In this document: one piece after another, positions 52,514-61,172 of the stretch
Layout: every line of letters begins with the position of its first letter
How positions within the stretch are numbered: the stretch's first letter is position 1
Source: Candidatus Vecturithrix granuli
GTDB lineage: Bacteria > Moduliflexota > Moduliflexia > Moduliflexales > Moduliflexaceae
Length of the DNA: 64,000 bases
Assembly: GCA_000739535.1 (NCBI GenBank)
Contig: DF820467.1
Coordinates: 203,895 to 267,894, forward strand
Direction: 5' to 3'
Translations under genes and position numbers: made by a program
The notes under the pieces: generated by a model
What the model saw: the letters and a program-made list of their open reading frames with translations, nothing else
The model's database searches: none
Told to the model about the DNA's origin: nothing

Positions 52514-55500
52514 ATGAAATTTGTGGCTGATTTTCATATTCACTCCCATTATTCTCGCGCCACCAGCAGCGAATTAACCTTTGAACATCTGCACAAATGG
52601 GCGCAGTTGAAAGGCGTGCAGGTAGTTGGAAGCGGGGATCTCACCCATCCCGGCTGGCTGCAAGAGATGCGAGAAAAATTGGAGCCGGCCGAAGAGGGGT
52701 TATTTCGCCTCAAAGAGGATGTTGCCAGAGCCATGCAGCCGGAGATTTTTACGGCTTGCCAGCAGCCGGTGCGTTTTATTCTGTCGGGGGAAATCAGCAA
52801 CATTTATAAAAAACACGATAAAACCCGCAAAAACCACCATGTCGTGTTCCTCCCTTCCTTTGAAGCGGTGGAGAAATTTCAGACCAGTTTAGAGAAGATT
52901 GGCAATATACGTTCTGACGGACGTCCGATTTTGGGGCTGGATGCCCGTGATTTACTGGAAATCGTGCTGGAAACCGATCCGCAAGCCTATTTGATTCCGG
53001 CGCACATCTGGACCCCCTGGTTTTCGCTGTTCGGGTCGAAATCCGGGTTTGACAGCATTGAAGAATGTTTTGAAGATTTGACCCCGCATATTTTCGCGCT
53101 GGAAACCGGATTGTCCTCTGATCCGCCGATGAACTGGCGACTTTCGACTCTGGATCGCTATACGCTGGTGTCGAATTCCGACGCTCATTCTCCTCAAAAA
53201 CTGGCGCGGGAAGCGAATCTTTTCAATACGGACCTCTCTTATCCGGCAATGTTCGAAGCGTTGAAACGCAGAAATCTGCAAACCTTTCTGGGCACGATCG
53301 AATTTTTCCCGGAAGAAGGGAAATATCATTACGATGGACATCGTAAGTGCAACATCTGCTGGGACCCTGAAACTACGCGCAAGCATAATGGAATCTGTCC
53401 GGTATGCGGGAAAAATGTAACGGTTGGCGTGATGCACCGGGTCGCAGTCCTGGCCGATCGCGAGGAAGGCGCAAAACCTGACAACGCTGCTCCGTTTTAC
53501 AGCCTGATTCCCTTGCCTGAAATTCTGGCAGAAGCCTACAACATCGGGTCAACCAGCAAGCGCGTCCAGCAGAGTTATGAATACTTGCTGACGCACTTAG
53601 GATCTGAAGTTGCTATCCTGCAAGAGACGCCTTTGGAAGATATTGAACGCATCGGCGGCGGTCTGCTGGCAGAAGGAATTCGGCGTATGCGCGCAGGCAG
53701 AGTGAAAGCAGATGCCGGATATGACGGGGAGTATGGCGTGATTAAATTATTCGATGATCAGGAACGAAAATCCTTAACCACGCAGTTGGGGTTCTTTCCC
53801 GGTTTACCTACAAAATCCGCACAGAAACAGAATAAGCAAGAAAATGTTGAAGATACTGTTTCCCCTCCTGGGAGGGGTGAGGGGTGGGTTCTGGAATCTG
53901 GTGATCTTACTCCCCTGGCAACCCATCCCTCACCCCTCCCAGGAGGGGAGTTTCTGACTTCGCCGTGCAAAAAACCATGCATATCAGTTTTAAAAGAGGA
54001 TGGAGTTGGATCTTTTCTGCTTTCCGGCCTGAATCCGCAGCAACAGTCGGCGGCTTTGTGTACGGACACCTCGCTGATTATTGTGGCCGGGCCAGGTACC
54101 GGAAAAACACGCACCGTCACGCATCGTATCGCCTATTTGATTTCTGAAAAAGGCGTTTTGCCGGAAAATATCTTAGCGATTACCTTTACGAATAAGGCCG
54201 CAGAAGAAATGGCAAATCGTTTGATCAGTCTGGTTGGGGAAAGCCTTGCTAACCGGATGATCATCAAAACCTTTCATGCCTTTTGCGCCATGATTTTACG
54301 GGAACAGGCAGAGCATATCGGACTTGATCCACATTTTACGATCTGCCGCGAGACCGACCGACATACCTTGCTCAAATCTGTGCTGCCTGCTTTGAAAGAC
54401 CAGGAGATCGCGCAGTGTCTGGAACAGATTTCGGCTGCAAAAAATCAACTGTTGACGCCAGATGCATCGCCAACTGGCGATTCTCCCGATTTCATCGCGC
54501 ACTATCGCAAATATGAGACGGCGTTAAAGGCCTACCGGATGGTTGATTTTGACGATTTGATTTTTTTGACGGTTCAGCTTTTTGAAACGCAACCGGAGGT
54601 ACTACGCTCTTACCAGCAAAGATTTCAATGGATTGCCGTTGATGAGTACCAGGATGTCAATTTTGCACAGTATCGCTTGTTAAAGCTGTTGAAAGCTCTG
54701 GATGTGAATCTGTGTGTGATTGGCGATTCGGATCAGGCGATTTACGGCTTTCGAGGGGCAGATCGCACCTATTTTCTGCAATTTCAGCAGGATTTCCCCG
54801 ACGCCAAGACCTTATACCTGAATCAGAACTATCGTTCCACCCAGTCTATCGTGGCTGCCTCGCGCCAGGTCATTCTGAAAAGTCCTGAGAGCGCAGCCCT
54901 GGAGCTCTGGTCCGAAGTGGTCAGTAAAACCAAACTCGACATCTATCATGCGCCAACCTATAAAGCCGAAGCCGAATATGTGGTACACGAAATTGAGAAA
55001 ATGGTGGGAGGAACTACCTATTTTTCTCTGGATTCCGGGCGGGTGGAATCGCATGCAGAGGGGTCGTACTCCTTTGGCGACTTTGCGTTGTTGTATCGGC
55101 TTGGAGCGCAAAGTCAGCCCTTATTCGAGGCGTTTCAACGCTCCGGGATTCCCTACCAGATTGCCGGACAAACGTCGCTGTACGAATACAAAGACATTCA
55201 AGTGATTCTGGCGTGTTTGTGGGCGTTGTTTGCTCAGGATGCTCGCTTTTATCTGCAATTTCTCGCCCGCCAGACAAACAAGATCGAGCCATTTCTCAAT
55301 GAATTGCGTCAATCCCTCAACACGCAGCCAGTTACACAGTTGATTGAGCGCATACATAACATGATTTCCTTTGATGATCTTGATGAAAAACGCACAGAAC
55401 GGCTGAAACGCTTACTTTCCAGAGCCGCGCCTTTTGGACACAATTTGCAGCAATTTCTGGAAATGACTGTGTTGCACAAAGAAACTGATGACTATGATCA

Positions 55501-55849
55501 GCGCGCCGACCGGGTCACATTAATGACCTTGCACGCGTCGAAAGGTCTGGAATTTCCGGTGGTTTTTATCGTCGGCTGTGAAGAAACGCTGATTCCCTAC
55601 CAGCGTGAAGGCAAGACATACAATCTTGAAGAAGAACGGCGTTTATTGTATGTCGGTATGACTCGTGCGCAGCAAAAATTGATTCTTACCTGCGCTAAAA
55701 AACGCTTTTTATTCGGCCAGACAAAGCAGAATCCGCCCTCCCGCTTTTTGCAAGACATTGAAAACGCCCTCAAAGAAATTCAACAGCGGGCAGGCCGGAA
55801 AGCAGGGAAACATTCAAAGAACAACCCTCAGTTACTATTAAAGTTATAA
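52514..55849 (+). CDS. EndoQ-like PHP endonuclease fused to UvrD/PcrA helicase
   Basis: 1111 residues. Residues 1-420 match endonuclease Q (PHP fold): DFHIHSHYS (H8, H10) at the start, SNSDAHSP, and a zinc site C279/C282/C295/C298. EndoQ nicks DNA beside deaminated bases. Residues about 505-1111 are a full superfamily 1A helicase: AGPGTGKT (525-532), TFTNKAAEEM, DEYQD (710-714), GDSDQAIYGFRGA, LNQNYRS, LHASKGLEFP and YVGMTRAQ. The linker (about 420-505) contains an in-frame palindromic repeat (residues about 450-480). Nicking and unwinding in one chain suggests a repair route for deaminated DNA. Confidence 0.94.
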   Translation: MKFVADFHIHSHYSRATSSELTFEHLHKWAQLKGVQVVGSGDLTHPGWLQEMREKLEPAEEGLFRLKEDVARAMQPEIFTACQQPVRFILSGEISNIYKKHDKTRKNHHVVFLPSFEAVEKFQTSLEKIGNIRSDGRPILGLDARDLLEIVLETDPQAYLIPAHIWTPWFSLFGSKSGFDSIEECFEDLTPHIFALETGLSSDPPMNWRLSTLDRYTLVSNSDAHSPQKLAREANLFNTDLSYPAMFEALKRRNLQTFLGTIEFFPEEGKYHYDGHRKCNICWDPETTRKHNGICPVCGKNVTVGVMHRVAVLADREEGAKPDNAAPFYSLIPLPEILAEAYNIGSTSKRVQQSYEYLLTHLGSEVAILQETPLEDIERIGGGLLAEGIRRMRAGRVKADAGYDGEYGVIKLFDDQERKSLTTQLGFFPGLPTKSAQKQNKQENVEDTVSPPGRGEGWVLESGDLTPLATHPSPLPGGEFLTSPCKKPCISVLKEDGVGSFLLSGLNPQQQSAALCTDTSLIIVAGPGTGKTRTVTHRIAYLISEKGVLPENILAITFTNKAAEEMANRLISLVGESLANRMIIKTFHAFCAMILREQAEHIGLDPHFTICRETDRHTLLKSVLPALKDQEIAQCLEQISAAKNQLLTPDASPTGDSPDFIAHYRKYETALKAYRMVDFDDLIFLTVQLFETQPEVLRSYQQRFQWIAVDEYQDVNFAQYRLLKLLKALDVNLCVIGDSDQAIYGFRGADRTYFLQFQQDFPDAKTLYLNQNYRSTQSIVAASRQVILKSPESAALELWSEVVSKTKLDIYHAPTYKAEAEYVVHEIEKMVGGTTYFSLDSGRVESHAEGSYSFGDFALLYRLGAQSQPLFEAFQRSGIPYQIAGQTSLYEYKDIQVILACLWALFAQDARFYLQFLARQTNKIEPFLNELRQSLNTQPVTQLIERIHNMISFDDLDEKRTERLKRLLSRAAPFGHNLQQFLEMTVLHKETDDYDQRADRVTLMTLHASKGLEFPVVFIVGCEETLIPYQREGKTYNLEEERRLLYVGMTRAQQKLILTCAKKRFLFGQTKQNPPSRFLQDIENALKEIQQRAGRKAGKHSKNNPQLLLKL
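53861..53949. repeat. In-frame palindrome inside the EndoQ-UvrD linker
   Basis: TCCCCTCCTGGGAGGGGTGA (from 53861, arm to 53890) pairs with 53920-53949 at 29 of 30 positions. It is translated as SPPGRGEGW...THPSPLPGGE. The latter string is typical of intergenic repeats misread as protein, yet here the frame is open across the whole element. Confidence 0.9.
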
Positions 55850-55933
55850 GGGACTCAAAGGAGGAAAGGGACTAAAATTGAAAGGGGGTTTTCAACTGTC
55901 GTCCCTTTCGCCCTTTGAGTCCCTTATAACTTT
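55840..55933. repeat. 22-bp inverted repeat overlapping the helicase stop
   Basis: AAAGTTATAAGGGACTCAAA (55840-55861) pairs perfectly with 55912-55933. It includes the TAA stop of the EndoQ-UvrD gene and ends 7 bases before the ATG of the next gene. Related in core (GGGACT) to the repeat at 26281. Confidence 0.85.
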
Positions 55934-55940
55934 AGCTTTC

Positions 55941-57257
55941 ATGAGTAAATCATTTAAATATCCTTTTCTTGTTGTGAGCGACGGTCAGGGAAATGTGTTT
56001 GAGATTCCTGAGTTGTATATGGTTGGCATGGAATTACAAAATATCAAATTACCTGAAAAAGGAGAATTAATTCCCTTGCCGGAGGGGAGCGATTTATTTA
56101 AATTGCCCGGACGTACAGCGATCGGATATGATCCTGAACGTCATGAATTTGTTGAAGTGCCTGAATATGAAGGAGAACCCGTATATCCGACGGCGGCGTT
56201 TATGGCCCCGGCGTATGTCCAATATTATCGCAGCGCATACAATACGCTTCCTGACGCACCGCGTTTGCCACTGTTTAGTTATACCGCCCTGGGCTGGCGC
56301 GATGAACAATTTTTTGTAGCAGGGAAACGGATTGATTTTGACCGGCGCCAGGATTTAGCGTTGGTTGATTTGAACCTGGTTCAACGTCAAGCGCAGCAAA
56401 TGCGAGCACGGTATTCTCAGAATCGCCTGGTTCATCATCTGGTTGATAACTGCGTTTGTCGTTATGGCTGTCCGGCAGCCCGTAATTTCGTGTTAGAACG
56501 CTGGGAATGTCCGGTCCCCACGAGTCCGGTCTGTAACTCCGATTGCGTGGGATGTATCTCCCAACAGCCTCAAGCATCAGGAGTCACGCCGCCCCAGGAG
56601 CGCATTGCGTTTATTCCCACGCCCGAAGAAATCGCCGAATTTACCGTGCCGCATCTGGAACACGCGCCACGCGCGGTGATCAGCTTCGGACAGGGCTGTG
56701 AAGGCGAACCGTTATTGGTCGGAGACGTACTGGAAGAAGCGATCAAGCTGATTCGCCAGCGAACGCAGCGCGGAATTATCAATTTGAACACCAATGCCAG
56801 CCGTCCTGATGTGGTCGAACGCCTGCTGCAAGCCGGGTTGGATAGTATACGCGTCAGTCTGAATTCCGCGCAACCTGACTTGTACAACGCCTATTATCAG
56901 CCGCGAAACTATAGCTTTCAAGATGTATTGGAATCACTGAAAATTGTGCATCGGCATCAGCGCTGGTCATCGCTGAATTATTTCATTTTTCCGGGACTGA
57001 CCGATCATCCGACCGAATTCGCGGCGTTAGCAAGGATGATTGACGCCACTCAGATCAACATGATTCAGACGCGGAATCTGAATATGGACCCGGAGTGGTA
57101 CATTGACCTGATGAAATTGCAACATCTCTCTCCTGAGAATATGGGCATTCGCAATTGGCTCGGACATTTACGCACACGTTATCCCTGGATCAAGTTCGGC
57201 TATTTCAATCCGCCGCGAGAAGAGATGAAACCGGAGCACTTCAGGAATCAGCGATAA
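55941..57257 (+). CDS. Radical SAM protein
   Basis: A 438-residue radical SAM enzyme of unassigned subfamily. Its 4Fe-4S site is CNSDCVGC (CxxxCxxC) at about residue 198, preceded by an additional Cys group CVCRYGC and WECPVP that may hold a second cluster or zinc. SFGQGCEGEPLL and INLNTNASRPDVVERLLQAG are the SAM-binding strands. ATG 55941 is chosen because the 21 upstream codons come from the 55840-55933 inverted repeat; no clear ribosome site is seen. The downstream end carries a hairpin shared with a converging gene. Confidence 0.85.
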   Translation: MSKSFKYPFLVVSDGQGNVFEIPELYMVGMELQNIKLPEKGELIPLPEGSDLFKLPGRTAIGYDPERHEFVEVPEYEGEPVYPTAAFMAPAYVQYYRSAYNTLPDAPRLPLFSYTALGWRDEQFFVAGKRIDFDRRQDLALVDLNLVQRQAQQMRARYSQNRLVHHLVDNCVCRYGCPAARNFVLERWECPVPTSPVCNSDCVGCISQQPQASGVTPPQERIAFIPTPEEIAEFTVPHLEHAPRAVISFGQGCEGEPLLVGDVLEEAIKLIRQRTQRGIINLNTNASRPDVVERLLQAGLDSIRVSLNSAQPDLYNAYYQPRNYSFQDVLESLKIVHRHQRWSSLNYFIFPGLTDHPTEFAALARMIDATQINMIQTRNLNMDPEWYIDLMKLQHLSPENMGIRNWLGHLRTRYPWIKFGYFNPPREEMKPEHFRNQR

Positions 57258-57264
57258 AAACCGT

Positions 57265-57297
57265 AAAAACCGAGTTTTTCGAAAAACTCGATTTTTA
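57265..57297. terminator. Bidirectional hairpin terminator
   Basis: CGAGTTTTTC (57271-57280) and GAAAAACTCG (57281-57290) pair fully, with A/T tracts outside. It lies between convergent genes and belongs to the ACCGGGTTTTT-like hairpin group. Confidence 0.7.
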
Positions 57298-57318
57298 GTT
57301 TTATCCTGTCATGAGAAA

Positions 57319-58698
57319 TCAAAGTAGTAGCAAGCCGATAATTTCGGCAACTTGTAGGGGATCAAAGGGTTTGACAATAAAGACTTTCACCCCCAAATCG
57401 AATACTTCTTCCCGCAGTTCTTTATGATCAGTGCCGCTGATGACGATGATGTTCGTTTCAGGCTCGAGGCTGAGAATCCGTTTAACCGCATCAATCCCGC
57501 TCATGCCGGGCATTGAAAGATCCATGGTGATAAAATTGGGGTGCAGTTTTTCGAACATGTCGATTGCTTCCTGACCGGTTCGAGCTTCACCCAGCATTTC
57601 TCCGCCGAGAATTTCAATCATTTGCACGAGCGAACTTCTGACCACTTTGGAATCGTCGGCCACCAGAAAACGCACGTCGCGTCCGTCGCCAACTATCGTC
57701 ATATCTTTGCGATAATAGACCTGATGTTTTTCAACCACGGAAACATCGCGTGAGATATTTTTTTCGATAGCTATCAAAGAAGGATCGACCTGGCGCAGGA
57801 GGGTAAAATCATATAATGTCTGTTCTGAAAATTTTTGCGAGACCATGCCTTCATGGTACAGAAAATCTCGAAATCCCAGCAGACCAATGCGAAAGAGGTT
57901 ATCGAACGTCATCGAATAGAGGTTTTTGCGCATGGCGGCGATCAGCTCTTGTTGTCCTACATCGAAAAACGAGGCCAGTTCTTTAGCAACCTCTCTGCGG
58001 TTTTCGTTGATGAAGTGGGTGGCTATGCGCATCACATGCAGGATCGCGATAACTTCTTCTGGATATTTCGCAATGTGTTCGTCCGGTACCATCATACAAC
58101 CTTCATCAATCAACCAGTTGACATCCCCTTCCATACCGGGAATTTCGGATCGTGCTCCTGAAAAATACAGCCGTCCGCCCAGATTCCGCGCTTTCGTGGT
58201 CCAGGGTTCCCAACAGGCAATGGCATCCAGCGTGCCTGCGTTGAAAGCCGTTATCTGATCATGGGGCAGGAGGTCAATAAATTCTACCTTGTGCAAATCA
58301 ATCCCGTAATCATTGGCCATATTTCGAATAGCCATATAAACGGCTGCTCCTCGCGCCAATCCCAGACGTTTGCCTTCAAGATCCCTGGGTTGGTCAATCT
58401 GGCTGTCGGGGTGAATGATGACTTGCTGGGTGCCGGCAATATCCGCTAGCGGGGCGACGACCTTCGTACTGTATCCTTTGTCATGTAACTGAATGGCGGT
58501 AATGGGCGTCTGGGTAAAGGCAAAAGGTCTGGCGGAGGCCCTCAAAATTTCATCCGGCATCGTGGTGCCCGATTCAAGAAATTGACAGGTAACATTAAGA
58601 TTTGCTTCTTTTTTGAACAGATCCATACGGACAGCCAGCGCAAGCTGAGCCGAGGTATTTGGATCGCTGACGCCCCAAATTTCAAGTTGTTTTGCCAT
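57319..58698 (-). CDS. SsuA/NMT1-like binding domain fused to CheY-type receiver
   Basis: A 459-residue two-domain protein. Residues 1-300 resemble type 2 periplasmic binding proteins of the NMT1/SsuA group (IWGVSDPNTSAQLALAV, QPRDLEGKRLGLARG, GTLDAIACWEPWTTKA). There is no signal peptide, so this domain stays in the cytoplasm. Residues 342-459 are a receiver domain with D348/D349, phospho-acceptor D393 (TMDLSMPGMSG), S421 and K443 (VKPF). No output domain follows. A ligand-sensing protein whose receiver is phosphorylated by a histidine kinase is the likely plan; no kinase gene is nearby. Confidence 0.92.
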   Translation of the reverse strand: MAKQLEIWGVSDPNTSAQLALAVRMDLFKKEANLNVTCQFLESGTTMPDEILRASARPFAFTQTPITAIQLHDKGYSTKVVAPLADIAGTQQVIIHPDSQIDQPRDLEGKRLGLARGAAVYMAIRNMANDYGIDLHKVEFIDLLPHDQITAFNAGTLDAIACWEPWTTKARNLGGRLYFSGARSEIPGMEGDVNWLIDEGCMMVPDEHIAKYPEEVIAILHVMRIATHFINENRREVAKELASFFDVGQQELIAAMRKNLYSMTFDNLFRIGLLGFRDFLYHEGMVSQKFSEQTLYDFTLLRQVDPSLIAIEKNISRDVSVVEKHQVYYRKDMTIVGDGRDVRFLVADDSKVVRSSLVQMIEILGGEMLGEARTGQEAIDMFEKLHPNFITMDLSMPGMSGIDAVKRILSLEPETNIIVISGTDHKELREEVFDLGVKVFIVKPFDPLQVAEIIGLLLL

Positions 58699-59206
58699 GA
58701 TGTCATCTCATCGCAGCGCGTACAGATCGAAAGCATTCTGCCCTGCCCTGCGCCCCCTTTATGCCGTTGTTGCGTATTCAACTCTTTTTCACGCAAAAGC
58801 CAGAAATTCTTACCATTAGAGTTGTTGCGCAATAACAGGAGTGCGACGTAGTCGTCGCTGTATCAGCGCGACAGCGAGAGGAGTTTGCCCCTATGCGACG
58901 ACCGCGTCGCACTCCTTCGATGGATGGCTTTTCGGGTCATGTTTCTTATTGCGCAACAACTCTATTACTTATATGGCTAAAAAGTCATTTTCGCAAGAAA
59001 AAATTCTTTCATATCGCATTTTTGCCAAAAAAAGAGGCTATAACAGAAAATGAAATAGAATTATCTAAATTTTCTTATTTTCTTTTTGCATAAGACTTGA
59101 CAAGAAGAAACTCAAATATTATATTACACACGAAATCAATAAAAAGTTTAGAATCCAGGCAAGCAAGAATAAAATTATATCACCTTTTTACATGGAGGCA
59201 GACATT
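58699..59206. repeat. Divergent gap with nested inverted repeat element
   Basis: The gap upstream of hsp20 contains an outer 18-base repeat AGAGTTGTTGCGCAATAA (58818-58835) with its complement at 58946-58963. Inside it is a second dyad AGGAGTGCGACG (58837-58848) against CGTCGCACTCCT, near 58907-58918. The same plan of an outer repeat around a GGAGTGCGA dyad is seen at 35381-35502. No gene is present; the hsp20 promoter is at 59097-59125. Confidence 0.75.
59097..59125 (+). promoter_or_regulatory. Strong sigma-70 promoter of the hsp20 pair
   Basis: TTGACA (59097-59102), 17 bases, TATATT (59120-59125); the ATG is 82 bases downstream. I see no CIRCE element, so control by HrcA is not indicated. 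Confidence 0.75.
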
Positions 59207-59566
59207 ATGGCACAGGAAATGAAAAGATACGGACGGCCGTGGACGCCGCGAGCAGATATTTACGAAACCCAGGAAAACGTTGTCTTGCAACTCGATGTTC
59301 CGGGAGTGAAACCGGAGACGATTGATATTCAGTGCGAAAAAGGCATGTTGAGCATTAAAGGCGAACGTGCATTCAGCGGGGATGTTTCTGGACGGCAATA
59401 TTACCGGGTCGAGAATCTGTACGGCCCCTTTGAACGCTATTTTGAAATCCCGAATACGCTCGCGATTTCTAAGGTTGATGCCAATTATCAAGATGGAGTA
59501 CTCACGTTAACGTTCCCGAAAACTGAAGCCGCAAAACCAAGAAAAATCGAGATTCAAGTTGGATAA
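59207..59566 (+). CDS. Small heat shock protein, Hsp20 family
   Basis: A 119-residue alpha-crystallin-domain chaperone that holds unfolding proteins without ATP. The domain starts PRADIYETQENVVLQLDVPG and contains IDIQCEKGMLSIKGER and the A-x-x-x-n-G-v-L-like motif ANYQDGVLTLTFPK. ATG 59207 follows GGAGG; an ATG five codons upstream contains that ribosome site and is rejected. The N-terminal arm is very short. It is followed by a second Hsp20. Confidence 0.94.
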   Translation: MAQEMKRYGRPWTPRADIYETQENVVLQLDVPGVKPETIDIQCEKGMLSIKGERAFSGDVSGRQYYRVENLYGPFERYFEIPNTLAISKVDANYQDGVLTLTFPKTEAAKPRKIEIQVG

Positions 59567-59656
59567 ATGATGGAAGGCAGGGAAGGAAGCCGGACGTCGA
59601 AAGATGAGGCGACTTGCTTACTGTTCCCTGATTCCTTGCACAAGGAGGAGAGAGTT

Positions 59657-60130
59657 ATGTTAGCACGTTGGGAGCCTTTTGGCGGTTTACGACGCCGGGG
59701 AGGCAATCTTTTTAATGAGTTGAACGATATTCAACGGGAAATGAACCGGTTATTTGATGACTTTTTTGGCGAACGTCAGCCTGGCCTGGCCGAAGGCGCA
59801 TGGATGCCTGCGGTTGACGTGTCGGAAAATGAATCTGCGATGATTGTCCGGGCAGAACTGCCGGGCATGAAACAGGAAGATATTGAATTGAATCTTCAGG
59901 ACAATATACTCACCCTGAAGGGTGAAAAGAAGAAAGAAACCAAAGAAGAGCAGGAGAATTTCCAGCGGGTTGAACGCAGTTACGGCAGTTTTAGCCGCAC
60001 CTTCACGCTGCCTGCGGCTGTGAAACAGGAAGCCATTAAAGCGACCTTTAAAGATGGCGTGTTGGAAATCAGCTTGCCCAAGGCTGAAGAAGCGAAAGCC
60101 AAAAAAATCGCGATCACAGCCGGATCATAA
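59657..60130 (+). CDS. Small heat shock protein, Hsp20 family, second copy
   Basis: A 157-residue Hsp20. The N-terminal arm (LFNELNDIQREMNRLFDDFF) is typical of bacterial Hsp20, and the alpha-crystallin domain shows MPAVDVSENESAMIVRAELP, LNLQDNILTLKGEK and ATFKDGVLEISLPKAEE. AAGGAGGAG precedes ATG 59657; 30 upstream codons are open but lie over the intergenic gap. The two Hsp20s differ enough to form mixed oligomers or have separate clients. It is followed by hairpins at 60137 and 60190. Confidence 0.95.
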   Translation: MLARWEPFGGLRRRGGNLFNELNDIQREMNRLFDDFFGERQPGLAEGAWMPAVDVSENESAMIVRAELPGMKQEDIELNLQDNILTLKGEKKKETKEEQENFQRVERSYGSFSRTFTLPAAVKQEAIKATFKDGVLEISLPKAEEAKAKKIAITAGS

Positions 60131-60136
60131 TCCGAG

Positions 60137-60222
60137 AAAAACCGGGTTTTTTTGAAAAACCCGGTTTTTTATCGCTGCTCTAAATATGAGAAACCGGGTT
60201 TTTCAAAAAACCCGGTTTTTTT
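60137..60222. terminator. Two AAACCGGGTTTTT hairpins between convergent genes
   Basis: Stem AAAACCGGGTTTTT (from 60137) with complement to 60169, and a second stem GAAACCGGGTTTTT (from 60190) with complement to 60222, each followed by T runs. They end the hsp20 operon and, from the other side, the TrmB-like gene. Confidence 0.8.
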
Positions 60223-61006
60223 ATCTTCGTTCTAACTGACTGTTCAGCAAAATCCCATTAAAAAACTCAGGATCATGATATTTCTCTTGCAATTTCAAGA
60301 GATAGACATCCAGGTGAATGTGTTCTGAGACAATTGCAACTAACAGCGGATTTTCCGTAAATGTTCCCATTACCTCGCTGCCATGATAGCTTCCAGCGAT
60401 CAAGGCTTTTTTGAAATCAACCACCAGCATCATGCGCTGGTGATCGCACTGGGTGTCCGGCCAGAATTTGCGATAGAACTCCACCGGCAGCCCTTCAGGA
60501 TCAATTTCCGCCGCCAGAGTAAACACAATAACCCGCACCCCGCGTTTCGCAAGCTTCTCAAGCTCCTCGGCGAAAATCCGCAGATCAAAACAGGTGTTCA
60601 TATACACCTCGAGCTCAGCTTGCAGCAGCAATTCTTTGGTTTTGAGCAGAAAATTCTGATACCCGCGAATATTCCAGTATTCTTTCTCTACCTCGACAAA
60701 TTTAAACCGTGAGAGTTCATCCTTTAACTCATTGGTAGCCTGAATGTATTCATTTTTCAGGGTTTCCAATAGAATGTCAGGATCTTGAGCTTTATACACA
60801 TTGGATTCACCCGGCAGCAGAAACACAATGCCTCTGTTATACAGGCTGTGCAGCGCTGAATAGACTGAAGAACGGGAGAGATTGAGAACCTTCGCGATTT
60901 GCGATCCATTCAGTTTGGAATGTTTCACCAGCGTCACATAGACCTGGGCTTCTATTCTGGAAAAGCGCAGCAGTTCGAGATGAGTAATGATATTTTCTAA
61001 CACCAT
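60221..61006 (-). CDS. TrmB-family transcriptional regulator
   Basis: A 261-residue regulator. The winged helix spans about 10-75 (FSRIEAQVYVTLVKHSKLNG, IAKVLNLSRSSVYSALHSLY), followed by a coiled-coil linker and a C-terminal domain related to the TrmB effector domain (YMNTCFDLRIFAEELEKLAK, RGVRVIVFTLAAEI). TrmB proteins control sugar uptake and use. ATG 61006 is used, since the upstream 22 codons are read from the AAACCGGG hairpin at 61018-61052. It precedes a GH4 gene and an aldo-keto reductase, its probable targets by position. Confidence 0.87.
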   Translation of the reverse strand: MVLENIITHLELLRFSRIEAQVYVTLVKHSKLNGSQIAKVLNLSRSSVYSALHSLYNRGIVFLLPGESNVYKAQDPDILLETLKNEYIQATNELKDELSRFKFVEVEKEYWNIRGYQNFLLKTKELLLQAELEVYMNTCFDLRIFAEELEKLAKRGVRVIVFTLAAEIDPEGLPVEFYRKFWPDTQCDHQRMMLVVDFKKALIAGSYHGSEVMGTFTENPLLVAIVSEHIHLDVYLLKLQEKYHDPEFFNGILLNSQLERR

Positions 61007-61017
61007 AAGTACACATG

Positions 61018-61052
61018 AGAAACCGGGTTTTTCCGAAAAAACCCGGTTTCTC
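61018..61052. repeat. GAGAAACCGGGTTTTT hairpin
   Basis: GAGAAACCGGGTTTTT (from 61018) pairs with AAAAACCCGGTTTCTC (to 61053). It lies directly upstream of the TrmB-like gene and is translated in the false N-terminal extension of that gene. Confidence 0.8.
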
Positions 61053-61172
61053 AGCCAATCAAATAAGCACAAATAATTTTCTTTGATTTTTGTTGGCGAA
61101 AACTGCCGTTATTCAGCAAAAGTCAGAAAATTCTTGCTTATTCCTCATTCTTGTAGTTACTCAGGTCGAAAT

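Noticed and set aside
58699-59206. CIRCE or other heat-shock operator before hsp20
   Set aside because: No TTAGCACTC-N9-GAGTGCTAA-like sequence is present; only a standard promoter and repeats are seen.
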